64,000 nt of DNA from Aurantimonas sp. Leaf443 (GCF_001425575.1 NZ_LMRD01000006.1:188513-252512), one strand, 5' to 3'; shown: positions 1 to 12,299, numbered from the stretch's first letter. Notes: generated by a model from the letters alone, not told the origin. Numbers and translations: made by a program.

Positions 1-488
1 CGCTCGTCGACACGGCCGGCGCCTATCCGGGCATCGGCGCCGAGGAGCGCGGCCAGGCCGAGGCCATCGCCCGCTCCACCGAGACCTGCCTCAACCTGAA
101 GGTTCCGCTCGTTTCGCTGGTGATCGGGGAGGGCGGCTCGGGCGGCGCCATCGCCATCGCCGCGGCCAACCGCGTCCTCATGCTGGAGCACGCGATCTAT
201 TCGGTGATCTCGCCGGAGGCCGGTGCCTCGATCCTGTGGCGCGACGCGACGCGCGCCCGCGACGTGGCGCAGGCGATGAAGATCACCGCGCAGGACCTCA
301 AGGAGTTCGGCATCATCGACGAGATCGTCGACGAGCCGCTGGGCGGCGCCCACCGCTCGCCCGAAGAGGCCATCGCCAACGCGGCCGGCGCGATCCGGAA
401 CGCCTTCGCGGGCCTGTCCGGTCTCGACGGTGAGTCCCTGCGGCGACAGCGGCGCGAAAAGTTCCTCGCCATCGGGCGGAATATCTAG
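1..488 (+). CDS. accA: Acetyl-CoA carboxylase carboxyltransferase subunit alpha, 3' part only
   Basis: This is the C-terminal part (161 residues visible, reading from base 3) of the alpha subunit of acetyl-CoA carboxylase. The subunit transfers the carboxyl group from biotin to acetyl-CoA to make malonyl-CoA, the first step of fatty acid synthesis, in the cytoplasm. The visible part opens with [16 protein letters not shown], followed by [12 protein letters not shown] and [12 protein letters not shown], all hallmark stretches of the AccA crotonase-fold active site and CoA pocket. The start lies outside the window; the stop is TAG at 486-488. A hairpin follows the stop. Identification is firm; only the truncation is due to the window edge. 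Confidence 0.97.
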   Translation, partial: LVDTAGAYPGIGAEERGQAEAIARSTETCLNLKVPLVSLVIGEGGSGGAIAIAAANRVLMLEHAIYSVISPEAGASILWRDATRARDVAQAMKITAQDLKEFGIIDEIVDEPLGGAHRSPEEAIANAAGAIRNAFAGLSGLDGESLRRQRREKFLAIGRNI

Positions 489-496
489 AGCGTTGC

Positions 497-520
497 CGGC
501 CGGCCACAGGTCGCCGGCCG
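497..520 (+). terminator. GC hairpin after accA
   Basis: A perfect 8-bp stem (CGGCCGGC at 497-504, GCCGGCCG at 513-520) with an 8-base loop starts 9 bases after the accA stop. There is no U-tract, so it may be a processing or stability element rather than a classic intrinsic terminator. Confidence 0.4.
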
Positions 521-767
521 AATCCGTCTCGCCGCAGGCCCTGCATTGCGGCGGTTCCCGTGCGCCGGTAAACCCTTGGTGAAGGTGAGCTGCGTATCCC
601 CGCACATTAAGGGTTACGCAACCATTCCGGGGTCTAAGGGGGAAGCGTCCTCCGTCGTCGCTGCGCTCACGCGCGAGGCGGGAGGCGCGAACGGTCCCGG
701 TTCGGCCGCCTTCGGGGCGCCGCGTCCGGGAATGGCGGTCCGCCGCCAGTGCGAGGGGACATTGGAT

Positions 768-1775
768 ATGATCGTTCGACGCCTTCTCACCGCCGCGGCC
801 CTGACCGCCGGGCTCTTCGCTGTGACCTCCTGCAAATACGACGATCTCCTGCCCTCGCAGGCGCCGATGTCGGCCGCCCTCGCCAAGACGATCGCGGCCA
901 AGAACATGGGGCAGAACGCGCCGATCCTGGTGCGCCTGTTCAAGGAGGAGTCCGATCTGGAGGTCTGGAAGCAGACGACGGACGGGACCTACGAGCTCCT
1001 GAAGACCTACGACATCTGCGCCTGGTCGGGGAAGCTCGGGCCGAAGAAGGCCGAGGGCGACCGCCAGGCCCCCGAGGGCTTCTACACGGTGACGCCCGCG
1101 CAGCTGAACCCGAACTCGAACTATCACCTCGCCGTCAACATGGGCTATCCCAACGCCTACGACCGGGCGAACGGGCGCACCGGCAGCCACCTGATGGTGC
1201 ACGGCTCGTGCAATTCGTCCGGCTGCTACGCGATGGACGACGCGCAGATCCAGGAAATCTACACGCTGGCGCGCTACGCCTTCCAGGGCGGGCAGCGGGC
1301 CTTCCAGATCCAGGCCTATCCGTTCCGCATGACGCCCAAGAACATGGCGCGCCACCGCAAGTCCGAGCACTACGCCTTCTGGAAGATGCTGAAGACGGGC
1401 TCGGACTATTTCGAGGCGACGCACAAGCTGCCGAATGTCGGCGTGTGCGAGAAGCGTTACATCTTCGACCAGACGGCCGAGACCGTCGCCGGCCTGACCC
1501 CGAACGGCCCGTGCCCGGAAATCCCGGTGGCGCAGACCGTCGCCGCCAAGCAGGCCGCCGACGAGGCGGAGGAGCTGAAGATCGCCTCCTCGCTGAGCCC
1601 GAGCGACTTCGCCCAGACCTCGACCTTCACCTATCGCACCGGCCAGCCCATCACCGCCGAGGCCTATGCCGCCGAGCAGCACCGGCGCGAGGGCTACGAC
1701 CGCACCGGCCAGCGCATCCCCGGCACGCCCCGCGCCCCGGCAGGCGGCAGCGTGTTCTCGACATTCCTGGACTGA
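768..1775 (+). CDS. YkuD-type murein L,D-transpeptidase-like lipoprotein
   Basis: This predicted periplasmic lipoprotein of 335 residues looks like a member of the L,D-transpeptidase (YkuD) family that remodels peptidoglycan cross-links. I chose the ATG at 768 because it gives a basic and hydrophobic signal ending in a lipobox (VTSC, Cys22); the frame is open back to 546 but that stretch does not look like protein. The catalytic signature is H145-G-S-C-N-S-S-G-C153: a histidine followed by S-x-G-C, the YkuD arrangement with Cys153 as the likely nucleophile. Residues 100-145 hold the usual FYTV and G-x-HLMVHG lead-in. The C-terminal third, after about residue 250, is Ala/Glu-rich and probably flexible. 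It stands alone, with 279 bases upstream. The substrate is inferred. Confidence 0.8.
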   Translation: MIVRRLLTAAALTAGLFAVTSCKYDDLLPSQAPMSAALAKTIAAKNMGQNAPILVRLFKEESDLEVWKQTTDGTYELLKTYDICAWSGKLGPKKAEGDRQAPEGFYTVTPAQLNPNSNYHLAVNMGYPNAYDRANGRTGSHLMVHGSCNSSGCYAMDDAQIQEIYTLARYAFQGGQRAFQIQAYPFRMTPKNMARHRKSEHYAFWKMLKTGSDYFEATHKLPNVGVCEKRYIFDQTAETVAGLTPNGPCPEIPVAQTVAAKQAADEAEELKIASSLSPSDFAQTSTFTYRTGQPITAEAYAAEQHRREGYDRTGQRIPGTPRAPAGGSVFSTFLD

Positions 1776-1988
1776 GCGGGCTTCGCAGCCCCGACGCAGT
1801 CACGCCGCATGTCGCGCCCGCCGGAGAGATCCGGCGGGCGTCGTCGTTCGCGGGGCAGGGGAAAAGGCGGCACGGATGAGATGCCTTGCGAAGACCTGTG
1901 GATGGCGCGCCGCGAACGCCCGAAGCGACGCCGCGACGCCACCTTTCCCCGTCAGAGGATTTCGATCGCAACGCATCGAAGGTGTCCC

Positions 1989-3158
1989 TTGATCAGATCC
2001 TGCATCGCCGCCGCGCTCGTCACCGCCGCCGCCGGAGCGGTTCCCGCTAAGGCTCTCACGCCCGCCGAGTTCCAGGACATGGCGGCGCGGATCTTCCTGC
2101 CCGTCGTCGAGGCGCACGACATCCCGGGACTGGCCGTCGGCCTCACGATCGACGGCGAGGAGTATTACTTCACCCATGGCGAGGCGGTTCGGGCGACCCA
2201 TGCGCCGGTGATGGCGGAGACGATCTTCGAGCTGGGTTCGGTCAGCAAGCTCTTCAACGTCACTCTCGCCGCACTCGCCGAGAGACGGGGGCTCCTGTCG
2301 CTCGGCGACAGCGTCTCGCGCCACAGGCCGGCGCTGAAAGGCTCGGCCTTCGACAGGATCACGCTCGTCAATCTCGCCACGCACACGACGGGCGGCCTGC
2401 CGCTCCAGGTGCCGGAGACCGTCGCCGACGACGGGGATGGGCTGACGGCCTATCTGCGCGCCTTCACGCCTAACGGCGATCCGAATGCGACGCGCTCCTA
2501 TTCGAACGTCAGTATCGGACTTCTGGGACAGATCACGGCGGAACGCTTCGCGATGCCCTACGCGCAGGCCGCGCAGTCGGTCCTGTTCGAGGGTCTCGGC
2601 CTCTCCAGCACCTTCGTCTTCGTTCCCGACGACGCGGCCGATCGCTACGCCTTCGGCTACGCGAAGGACGGCGACCGCCCGGTCCGGGTGAACCCGGGCG
2701 TCCTCGACGCCGAAGCCTACGGCGTGAAGTCGACCGTCAGGGACATGACGCGGTTCCTGGAAGCCAATCTCGGCACGATCGATCTTCCCGAAGACGTTTC
2801 GGCGGCGCTGGCAGAGACGCGCACCGGTCGTTTCAGGACGCAATACTACGTCCAGGACCTCGTCTGGGAGCAATATCCCTGGCCCGTGGACCTGCAGCGG
2901 CTGAAGGACGGGAATTCGAGCGCCATGGCGCTGAAGCCGCAGCCCGTCGAGCGGCTGGAACCGCCCCTGTCGCCGGCATCGGACGGCGTGTTCCTCAACA
3001 AGACCGGGGGCACGGGCGGCTTCGGGTCCTACGTCGCGCTCGTTCCGGGGCGCCGGATCGGGGTCACCGTCCTGGCGAACCGGAACTATCCGAACGAGGC
3101 CCGCGCCGAGGCGACGAGACGTCTGATCGAAGCGGTCGAGGCGGCGTCCCGCCCCTGA
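1989..3158 (+). CDS. ampC: Class C (AmpC-type) serine beta-lactamase
   Basis: This protein of 389 residues is a secreted serine beta-lactamase of class C, which hydrolyses beta-lactam antibiotics in the periplasm. The frame is open upstream, but the TTG at 1989 has an AAGG about 6 bases before it and gives a clean signal peptide (to about residue 22, ending AKA). All class C motifs are visible: SVSK at 84-87 (nucleophile Ser84), YSN at 171-173 (in place of the usual YAN) and KTG at 338-340. The LATHTTGGLPLQVP and GVLDAEAYGVKST stretches are close to enterobacterial AmpC, so this is a true class C enzyme rather than a general esterase or penicillin-binding protein. No ampR-like regulator is next to it. 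It converges on the TonB receptor gene. Activity and spectrum are unknown. Confidence 0.9.
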   Translation: MIRSCIAAALVTAAAGAVPAKALTPAEFQDMAARIFLPVVEAHDIPGLAVGLTIDGEEYYFTHGEAVRATHAPVMAETIFELGSVSKLFNVTLAALAERRGLLSLGDSVSRHRPALKGSAFDRITLVNLATHTTGGLPLQVPETVADDGDGLTAYLRAFTPNGDPNATRSYSNVSIGLLGQITAERFAMPYAQAAQSVLFEGLGLSSTFVFVPDDAADRYAFGYAKDGDRPVRVNPGVLDAEAYGVKSTVRDMTRFLEANLGTIDLPEDVSAALAETRTGRFRTQYYVQDLVWEQYPWPVDLQRLKDGNSSAMALKPQPVERLEPPLSPASDGVFLNKTGGTGGFGSYVALVPGRRIGVTVLANRNYPNEARAEATRRLIEAVEAASRP

Positions 3159-3197
3159 GGGCGGCGGGCGGGAGTCCGGCATTCGAGCATCGCGCGG

Positions 3198-3215
3198 GGT
3201 CCGGCGCGACGGACC
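3198..3215. terminator. Hairpin between convergent ampC-like and TonB receptor genes
   Basis: GGTCCG at 3198-3203 and CGGACC at 3210-3215 form a perfect 6-bp stem with a 6-base loop in the 88-base gap between two converging genes. It lacks a U-tract on either strand. It could serve both genes. Confidence 0.35.
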
Positions 3216-3246
3216 GCCGGCCCCGCCCGTTCGACCCGAGGACGGA

Positions 3247-5484
3247 TCAGAACTCCACCGAGGTCGAGATCCTGAAGGTGCGTCCGGCGCCGGCGGCCAG
3301 GAAGCCGCGTGCCGAGGAGGCCCAGTAGGCTTCGTCGAGGACGTTCTCGATCGTTGCGACGACCTCCACCGGCTTGGCGTAGGGGCCGGTGAACGCGTAG
3401 CGCAGCCCCGTGTCGAAGCGGGTCCAGTCGTCGACCTTCTGGGTGTTGGCCTGATCGTAATAGGTGGAGCCCGTGTGCACCATGCGGCCGGTGAGGGTGA
3501 GGCCCGGCGCCAGCCAGGTCACGTCGTACTCGCCGTAGAGATTGATCGCCGTGCCTGCCACGCCGGGAACCGTGTTGCCGTCGAAGCGCCCGCCGGCGGT
3601 TGTCTCGAGGTCCGCATCGAGGAAGGTGACGCCGCCCAGAAGGCGCACGCCCTCGAGCGGCTCGCCGTAGAGGCTGAACTCGACGCCGCGGTTGGACTGC
3701 AGGCCGTCGACGGCGAAGAGGCGCGTCGTGGGATCGGTGAAGGCGCTCGGCTGCTCGATCTCGAACAGCGCGGTCGTCAGGCCGAAATTGCCGAAGTCGT
3801 ATTTCACGCCGACCTCCTTCTGCCGACTGACGATGGGCGCGAAGACTTCGCTGGCGTTCAGCGCCGTGGCCGGAGCCGTCGGCCCCTCCGTCAGGGCCTC
3901 GACATAGTTGCCGTAGACCGACAGCCGATCGGTGAGGCGCACGACCGTGCCGACCGCCGGGCTGAAGCGGGCCTCCTCGTAATCGTAGGTCTGGTCGCCG
4001 AGCGTGGGGCCGGGAACGGTGGAGAAGCCGCGCGATCGGATGTCCTGATAGCGCCCGCCGAGCGTGACCTGGATCCGGTCCTGCGCGAAGGAGAGCGTGT
4101 CGGACACGGCATAGCTCTTGAGCAGGAGGTCCGCGAAGAGCGGGCGCCCGCTGGCCAGCGGAAAGTCGAAGGAGGGAATGCGGCTTTCGGGCAGGAAACT
4201 CGGATCGTAGATGTTGGTGGCGAAACGCGGCAGCGACAGGCGCGCGAAGCCGCCGCGGAAATTCTCGTTCTGCGCCACGGAGACCGACAGGCTCAGCTGG
4301 TGGCCGACGAAGCCGGTTTCGAACTGCGAGCGCAGGCCCGCCTCGCCGGTCTTGCCCTCGATCTGCTGCGGCTGGATGGCGAGCGTGGCCGTCGCGTTCC
4401 CCGCCGCGTCTTCGATCAGGTAGGAGGAGGTCAGGAAGTCCTCGCGGTAGCGGCTGGCGCCGCCGGCCGCGTAGAGGGTCGTGTTCTCCAGGATGTCGTA
4501 TTCGACGCGCCCGGCGCCCATCGTGTGGTCGCTGTCGATATATTCGAACGAATTGGCCGTGTTGACGCTGCCATCGGGCGCGCGGGGGATCGCGATTCCG
4601 GGCGCGGCGCCGTTGAACAGCGAGGTCGGCGCGTCGATCTTCTGGTCCGAATGCGTCAGGTCGAGCGAGGCGCGCAGGCGGTCGCCGCGATAGTCGAGGC
4701 CGAGCGCCCCCGCGCCGATCTCGATATCGTTGCGATCGAGCGTCGTGTCGCCCGCGCGATAGGAGCCGTTGGCGCGGATGCCCCATTCACCGGAGGGGCC
4801 GTAGCGCCGGCCGAAGTCGAATTGCGGCGAGACCTGCGAATCGCTGGCGAAGCCCGTCGTCAGCCGCGTCAGGGGCTCGTCGCCGGCCCGCTTGGGAACG
4901 AGGTTGATCGTGCCGCCGACCCGTCCCAGGCCCCCGTTGACGAGAGCCGAGGGTCCCTTGAGGATCTCGACGCGCTCGATGCCGTCCAGGAACGAGCGGC
5001 GCGGATTGGCGATGTAGAACAATCCGTCGAAGGCGGTGTCGAGATTGACCACCGAGAAGCCGCGGATGAAGAAGGCGTCGCGCTCGCTGAAGGCGGGGGC
5101 GTCGTTGCGCACGGACGGATCGTTCAGAACGGCGTCGGCCAGGGTTCGGGCCTGCTGATTGCGCAGCAGCGTATCGGTGAAGCTCGTGACGTTGAAGGGC
5201 GTCTCGAGCGTCGAACGGTTGCCGAGGGCGCCGAGCCGGGCCCCGGTCGCGACCTGGCCGCCCGCGTAGGGCGCCGGGGGCTCGCCCACGGTGCCCGTCG
5301 CCGGCTGTCCGCCGAGGGACGCGTCGATCACCACCTCGTCGAGGAGGATCGGGTCCGAGGCCGCCGGCGAAGGCCGCGCGCCACCGGCGCCCGCCACCTG
5401 CCCCTGGGCCGAACCCTGGCCAAGCGCGAGCAGCGAGACCCCGAGGAGGGCGCTCCGAAGGAAGGCGGTCGCGTGCGGGGACAT
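3247..5484 (-). CDS. TonB-dependent siderophore receptor
   Basis: This is a 745-residue outer-membrane receptor of the FhuA/FpvA type, which imports ferric siderophores with energy from TonB-ExbBD. It has a signal peptide (about 1-29), a TonB box (ILLDEVVIDA near residues 46-55), a plug domain (about 80-200, with IERVEILKGPSALVNG and GGTINLVPKR) and a 22-strand-type barrel that ends in the typical terminal phenylalanine (SVEF). The ATG at 5484 has GGAGA 5 bases upstream. No siderophore synthesis, permease or regulator gene is adjacent, so the ligand cannot be told from context. The upstream region holds an AT-rich palindrome (see 5602-5615). The siderophore specificity is unknown. Confidence 0.93.
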   Translation of the reverse strand: MSPHATAFLRSALLGVSLLALGQGSAQGQVAGAGGARPSPAASDPILLDEVVIDASLGGQPATGTVGEPPAPYAGGQVATGARLGALGNRSTLETPFNVTSFTDTLLRNQQARTLADAVLNDPSVRNDAPAFSERDAFFIRGFSVVNLDTAFDGLFYIANPRRSFLDGIERVEILKGPSALVNGGLGRVGGTINLVPKRAGDEPLTRLTTGFASDSQVSPQFDFGRRYGPSGEWGIRANGSYRAGDTTLDRNDIEIGAGALGLDYRGDRLRASLDLTHSDQKIDAPTSLFNGAAPGIAIPRAPDGSVNTANSFEYIDSDHTMGAGRVEYDILENTTLYAAGGASRYREDFLTSSYLIEDAAGNATATLAIQPQQIEGKTGEAGLRSQFETGFVGHQLSLSVSVAQNENFRGGFARLSLPRFATNIYDPSFLPESRIPSFDFPLASGRPLFADLLLKSYAVSDTLSFAQDRIQVTLGGRYQDIRSRGFSTVPGPTLGDQTYDYEEARFSPAVGTVVRLTDRLSVYGNYVEALTEGPTAPATALNASEVFAPIVSRQKEVGVKYDFGNFGLTTALFEIEQPSAFTDPTTRLFAVDGLQSNRGVEFSLYGEPLEGVRLLGGVTFLDADLETTAGGRFDGNTVPGVAGTAINLYGEYDVTWLAPGLTLTGRMVHTGSTYYDQANTQKVDDWTRFDTGLRYAFTGPYAKPVEVVATIENVLDEAYWASSARGFLAAGAGRTFRISTSVEF

Positions 5485-5601
5485 CGTGTTCTCCAGGGTC
5501 GGCGGGCCAAAGGCCGAGGGGACGGGCGTGGTCTCCCTTACGGAAGGCCTCGCCCTGTCCTCAACGAAGAACGTCTCTAAACAAGACTCAATGACTCATA
5601 A

Positions 5602-5615
5602 TTGCAAATATGCAA
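5602..5615. promoter_or_regulatory. Palindrome TTGCA-N4-TGCAA upstream of TonB receptor
   Basis: TTGCAAATATGCAA is an inverted repeat with 5-bp arms and a 4-base centre, in the only AT-rich patch of the gap, about 120 bases upstream of the receptor start. It is a plausible operator. It does not match the Irr or RirA (TGA-N9-TCA) iron boxes as I know them, so the regulator is unknown. Confidence 0.4.
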
Positions 5616-5787
5616 CAGTGCGGCCGGTCGCGCCGGTCGCGCTCCGATCGGCCGGAGAGGTCCGCGCCGGGCTTGGACGGCGACGCTTCGGCCGCCGGGG
5701 CGGCTCGCGAGAACGCCCGGTCTGGGAACGGGATCGACCGCGCGCGCCCGTCCCGTCCGACGCCGCGAGCGCCCCGCGCACAGCAGA

Positions 5788-5807
5788 AGGGGCGCCGCAG
5801 CGCCCCT
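5788..5807 (-). terminator. Hairpin after secA
   Basis: AGGGGCGC (5788-5795) and GCGCCCCT (5800-5807) form a perfect 8-bp stem with a 4-base loop, 28 bases past the secA stop on its strand. A short T-rich stretch (TCTGCTG) follows in the secA direction. It is a likely terminator, though the U-tract is poor. Confidence 0.5.
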
Positions 5808-5835
5808 GAGAAGTCTTCGCGTCGTCGGCCGGCTC

Positions 5836-8559
<2,724 letters not shown>

Positions 8560-8840
8560 CGAGCGGTCCTTCCGAGTGGGTGTGCCCTTGCGCGTCCGGA
8601 CGGCGTGCGGGCCGCACCGCCAGAACCCGGACGGGTCGAGCACGTCCGGTCTTGCCTTCAATCTTGCGGGAAGGCGGCTGGACTTTGAGAACGGGCGAGA
8701 GATAAGAGGCACCCCAAGCGATGTCAACGTGGCGGCCCCGGAGGGAGGCCCGCGCGAAAACCTCGCGTTGCAAGGGCTTTGAAGGCCGATCGACGCCTCG
8801 ACGAGCCGTTTTTCTTCCACCTGTTCAGGATGGCGCCGCC

Positions 8841-9731
8841 ATGTCCTTCGTCCTTCGATCCGCGCTCGCCACCGTTGCGCTCGCCGTTCTCGCCGCCGCC
8901 CCGGTTCGGGCCGCGGAGGGCGACGTCGTCGCCAAGATCGGCAACCAGTCGATCACCGAGCGCGAGCTCGCCATCGCCGCCAGCGGCCTCGGCACGCAGT
9001 TCGAGCAGCTCCCGCCCGAGCAGCGCAAGCTCGCCGTCCTCTCCGCGCTGATCGACATCAAGGCGCTCGCGCAGGAGGCGCAGAAGGAGAAGCTGCAGGA
9101 CCGGCCCGACGTGAAGGCCGAGATCGCCTTCCAGCGCGAGCGGGCGCTGCACAACGCCTTCTTCGCCAAGAACGGCGCCACCGCCGTCTCCGACGAGGAA
9201 CTGAAGGCGCGCTACGACAAGGAAGTGGCGGCCATTCCCAAGGCCGAGGAGATCCACGCCCGCCACATCCTGGTGAAGACCAAGGAGGAGGCGGAGGCCG
9301 CCATCAAGGAGCTCGACGGCGGCGCCGACTTCATGACCGTCGCCAAGGAGAAGTCCGGCGGTCCCTCCGGCCCCGAGGGAGGCGATCTCGGCTTCTTCGG
9401 CCGCGGTCAGATGGTGCCCGAGTTCGAGAAGGCGGCCTTCGCGCTGAAGCCCGGCGAATACACCAAGACGCCCGTCCAGACCCAGTTCGGCTTCCACGTC
9501 ATCCGCGTCGAGGAGAAGCGCGACCAGCAGCCGCCGGCCTTCGACCAGGTGAAGGAGCAGGTGCGCCAGGTCGTGATGCGCGAGCGCTACGTCAATCTCG
9601 TGCGCGGCGCGCGCGAGGCGTTGAAGGTCGAGTATGTCGACCCGGCGATGAAGGCGCAGGTCGAGACCTTCGAGAAGCAGCTCCAGGGCGATCCGGCCGC
9701 CGGCGAGGCGGGCGCTCCGGCCGCCCAGTAG
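8841..9731 (+). CDS. Parvulin-type peptidyl-prolyl cis-trans isomerase (PpiC/PrsA-like)
   Basis: This 296-residue protein is exported (signal peptide to about residue 24, ending VRA) and is a periplasmic foldase that isomerises X-Pro bonds in newly secreted proteins. A SurA-like N-terminal helical region (about 27-130) is followed by a rotamase (parvulin) domain (about 131-230) with [31 protein letters not shown] and [11 protein letters not shown]. The ATG at 8841 was chosen because it opens directly into the signal peptide. It sits divergent to secA, upstream of argJ. The tail is Ala/Gly-rich. Client proteins are unknown. Confidence 0.93.
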   Translation: MSFVLRSALATVALAVLAAAPVRAAEGDVVAKIGNQSITERELAIAASGLGTQFEQLPPEQRKLAVLSALIDIKALAQEAQKEKLQDRPDVKAEIAFQRERALHNAFFAKNGATAVSDEELKARYDKEVAAIPKAEEIHARHILVKTKEEAEAAIKELDGGADFMTVAKEKSGGPSGPEGGDLGFFGRGQMVPEFEKAAFALKPGEYTKTPVQTQFGFHVIRVEEKRDQQPPAFDQVKEQVRQVVMRERYVNLVRGAREALKVEYVDPAMKAQVETFEKQLQGDPAAGEAGAPAAQ

Positions 9732-9771
9732 GCGCCGCGGCGCCCGGCGCCTCGGCCTCGGCGGCCCAAGC

Positions 9772-9794
9772 GGGCGGCGAATTTCCCGCCGCCC
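9772..9794 (+). terminator. Hairpin after parvulin gene
   Basis: GGGCGGCG (9772-9779) pairs perfectly with CGCCGCCC (9787-9794) around an AT-rich 7-base loop, 40 bases after the parvulin stop and before argJ. It suggests argJ has its own promoter or is partly insulated. There is no U-tract. Confidence 0.45.
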
Positions 9795-9857
9795 CTTGCG
9801 GGTGACGGGCCCATCGGGCAAACCCCGCGGCGAGCCGAACGCCCGAGGATTTCGCAG

Positions 9858-11099
9858 ATGTCGCATGCCGTCTCGCCGCTCGCCCCGACGAGCTATCCGT
9901 CCATGCCCGCGATCGAGGGTCTGCGCATCGCGACCGCCGAGGCGGGCATCAAATACAAGGGCCGGACCGACCTTCTGATGATGGTGTTCGACGAGCCGGC
10001 GGCGGTCGCCGGCGTCTTCACCCGGTCCCGCTGCCCCTCGGCGCCCGTCGATCATTGCCGCAGGAGCCTGAAGGGCGGGCTCGCGCGCGCCCTCGTCGTC
10101 AATTCCGGCAATGCCAACGCCTTCACCGGCGCCAAGGGCCGGGCGACGACCGACGCGACGGCGAAAGCGGCGGCCGACGCCCTGAAGGCGACGCCCTCCG
10201 AGATCTTCCTCGCCTCCACCGGCGTCATCGGCGAGCCGCTCGACGCCGCGCGCTTCACCGGCCTTCTCTCGGGCCTCGCCCAGGCCGGCACGGAAGAGCG
10301 CTGGCGCGAGGCGGCCGACGCCATCATGACGACCGACACCTATCCCAAGCTCTCGACGCGCACCGTGGAGATCGCGGGCGTGCCCGTCACGATCAACGGC
10401 ATCGCCAAGGGCGCGGGCATGATCGCGCCGGACATGGCGACGATGCTCTCCTTCCTCGCGACCGACGCGCCGGTCGCGCCCGAAGTGCTGCAGGCGCTCC
10501 TGTCGAAGGCCGTCGAGCCGAGCTTCAACTCGGTCACCGTCGACAGCGACACGTCCACTTCCGACACGCTTCTCTTCTTCGCCACGGGCGCGGCCGCGCG
10601 CCGGGGCTGTCCGGTGATCGAGACGGCGGGCGATGCGCGCCTTGCGGCCTTCGAGGCGGCGCTCGGCGAGATCCTGCTCGACCTCGCCCGGCAGGTGGGG
10701 CGCGACGGGGAGGGCGCCCGCAAGGAGATCCAGGTGACCGTCGAGGGGGCCGCGAGCGATGCCGCCGCCAAGCGCATTGCCCTGTCCATCGCCAACTCGC
10801 CGCTCGTCAAGACGGCGGTGGCCGGCGAGGACGCCAACTGGGGCCGCGTGGTCATGGCCGTCGGCAAGTCCGGCGAGGAGGCCGACCGCGACCGGCTCGC
10901 GATCCATTTCGGCGAGGTGCGCGTGGCGCGCGAGGGCGCGCGCGACCCCGACTATTCCGAAGAGGCCGCCTCGGCGGCCATGAAGCGCGACGAGATCGCC
11001 ATCCGCGTCGAACTCGGCCTCGGCACCGGTCGCTGGACGGTCTATGGCTGCGACCTCACCAAGGCTTACGTCGAGATCAATGGCGACTACCGAAGCTGA
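9858..11099 (+). CDS. argJ: Bifunctional glutamate N-acetyltransferase / amino-acid acetyltransferase
   Basis: ArgJ moves the acetyl group from N-acetylornithine to glutamate in the cyclic arginine pathway, and in bifunctional forms also makes N-acetylglutamate from acetyl-CoA. The 413 residues match the family length. The self-cleavage site is intact: ...[13 protein letters not shown] with nucleophile Thr195, giving alpha and beta chains. Other family stretches are [19 protein letters not shown] and the C-terminal [11 protein letters not shown]. The next gene (GNAT) starts inside its last 20 bases. Whether it is bifunctional cannot be told from sequence alone, but alphaproteobacterial forms commonly are. 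Confidence 0.96.
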   Translation: MSHAVSPLAPTSYPSMPAIEGLRIATAEAGIKYKGRTDLLMMVFDEPAAVAGVFTRSRCPSAPVDHCRRSLKGGLARALVVNSGNANAFTGAKGRATTDATAKAAADALKATPSEIFLASTGVIGEPLDAARFTGLLSGLAQAGTEERWREAADAIMTTDTYPKLSTRTVEIAGVPVTINGIAKGAGMIAPDMATMLSFLATDAPVAPEVLQALLSKAVEPSFNSVTVDSDTSTSDTLLFFATGAAARRGCPVIETAGDARLAAFEAALGEILLDLARQVGRDGEGARKEIQVTVEGAASDAAAKRIALSIANSPLVKTAVAGEDANWGRVVMAVGKSGEEADRDRLAIHFGEVRVAREGARDPDYSEEAASAAMKRDEIAIRVELGLGTGRWTVYGCDLTKAYVEINGDYRS

Positions 11100-11868
11100 A
11101 CGTCTGCGCCAGCTGGCCGTCGTCCGTCGCCTGGAGGCGGCCGGCTTCCGGGCCTGGCCGGCGACCTCGACCGCCTTCGACGGCACCTGGGCCGTGCGGC
11201 TGACGCGCTCGTTTCCGGCCAAGCGGCTGAACTCGGTGAACCCGCTCGACCCGTCCGACACGGCCGAGATTCCCGAGCGCATCGCCAGGGCCCGGCGCAC
11301 CTTCGCCGAGTTCGGCCGGCGGCTGATCTTCCGCCAGTCGCCGCTCGCCTCGCCGCAGCTCGTCGAGATCCTCGATCAGGCCGGCTGGACGCGTTTCGAC
11401 GAGTCGCTCGTCATGACCGCCGATCTCGCCGCGCTCGACCTGCCGGGCGCGCTCGACCGGATCCCGATCCGCGACGTGTCGCGCTATGTCGAGGCGAGCC
11501 TGTGCGTCCATCAGCGGCCGCAGTCGCTGCGCTCGGGCCTGATGGAGATCGTCGAGGCGATCCGCCCGCCGACGGGCCTCTTCGTGCGCGAGGCCGACGA
11601 CGGGCGGCCCGTGGCGGTGGCGCTCGCCATCCACGACAACGATCTCGCCGGCCTTCTCGACGTCGCGGTGGCGCCGGAGCGGCGGCGCGAGGGTCTGGGG
11701 CTCGATCTCGTGACGACGGCGCTGCGCTACGCCATGCACAAGGGCGCCCGCACGGGCTGGGTTCAGGTCGAGGCCTCCAATACAGCCGGGCTCGAGCTCT
11801 ATCGCCGGCTCGGCTTCAAGGAAGCCTACCGCTACGTGTACCGCGCCGAGGATGGAGACGAGCGATGA
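11080..11868 (+). CDS. GNAT family N-acetyltransferase
   Basis: This is a 262-residue acetyltransferase of the GNAT fold, which transfers an acetyl group from acetyl-CoA to an unknown acceptor. The acetyl-CoA pyrophosphate loop is visible in [15 protein letters not shown] (about residues 200-214), followed by the conserved tail with [21 protein letters not shown]. The N-terminal ~110 residues are less typical and may set substrate choice. The ATG at 11080 overlaps the end of argJ by 20 bases and the gene overlaps mutT by 4, so the three are probably one operon. An arginine-pathway or housekeeping role is inferred from position only. Confidence 0.85.
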   Translation: MATTEAERLRQLAVVRRLEAAGFRAWPATSTAFDGTWAVRLTRSFPAKRLNSVNPLDPSDTAEIPERIARARRTFAEFGRRLIFRQSPLASPQLVEILDQAGWTRFDESLVMTADLAALDLPGALDRIPIRDVSRYVEASLCVHQRPQSLRSGLMEIVEAIRPPTGLFVREADDGRPVAVALAIHDNDLAGLLDVAVAPERRREGLGLDLVTTALRYAMHKGARTGWVQVEASNTAGLELYRRLGFKEAYRYVYRAEDGDER

Positions 11869-12293
11869 CGGGCGAGCCGTTGCCGGCGCCGCAGCGGCGC
11901 ATCGTGCTCGTCGTGGCCTGCGCGCTCGTCGACGCGGACGGGCGCATCCTCCTCGCCGAACGGCCCGCCGGCAAGACGCTCGCGGGCCTCTGGGAGTTTC
12001 CCGGCGGAAAGCTGGAGCCGGGCGAGACGCCCGAGGAGGCGCTGGTGCGCGAGCTGCGCGAGGAGCTCGGCATCGAGACGAAGGTGCCGTGCCTTGCCCC
12101 TCTCACCTTCGCGAGCCATTCCTACGACGATTTCCACCTCCTGATGCCGCTCTATGTCTGCCGGCGCTACGAGGGCACGCCGCGCTCCAACGAGGGGCAG
12201 CGGCTGAAATGGGTGCGCGCGCGCAACCTGCGCGACTATCCCATGCCGCCCGCCGACGAGCCGCTGATCGCGCCGCTGATGGAACTCCTCTGA
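11865..12293 (+). CDS. mutT: (Deoxy)nucleoside triphosphate pyrophosphohydrolase MutT (8-oxo-dGTP)
   Basis: This 142-residue Nudix hydrolase cleans 8-oxo-dGTP from the nucleotide pool and so prevents A:T to C:G changes. A complete Nudix box is seen at residues 48-70 (G-x5-E-x7-REL-REELGI). The N-terminal strand RRIVLVVACALVD and GKTLAGLWEFPGGK are typical of MutT rather than other Nudix enzymes. The ATG at 11865 overlaps the GNAT stop as ATGA, showing translational coupling. A strong hairpin follows at 12300-12339. Confidence 0.93.
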   Translation: MTGEPLPAPQRRIVLVVACALVDADGRILLAERPAGKTLAGLWEFPGGKLEPGETPEEALVRELREELGIETKVPCLAPLTFASHSYDDFHLLMPLYVCRRYEGTPRSNEGQRLKWVRARNLRDYPMPPADEPLIAPLMELL

Positions 12294-12299
12294 CGTCTC

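Larger units (their letters stand above)
5485..5835. other. Intergenic region, TonB receptor promoter and secA 3' end
   Basis: This 351-base gap lies between the start of the TonB receptor gene and the stop of secA. I see no convincing gene in it. Bases 5570-5620 are unusually AT-rich for this genome and hold the palindrome at 5602-5615 and two GACTC (GANTC) sites at 5585-5589 and 5593-5597. The secA-proximal part holds a hairpin at 5788-5807. Confidence 0.6.
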
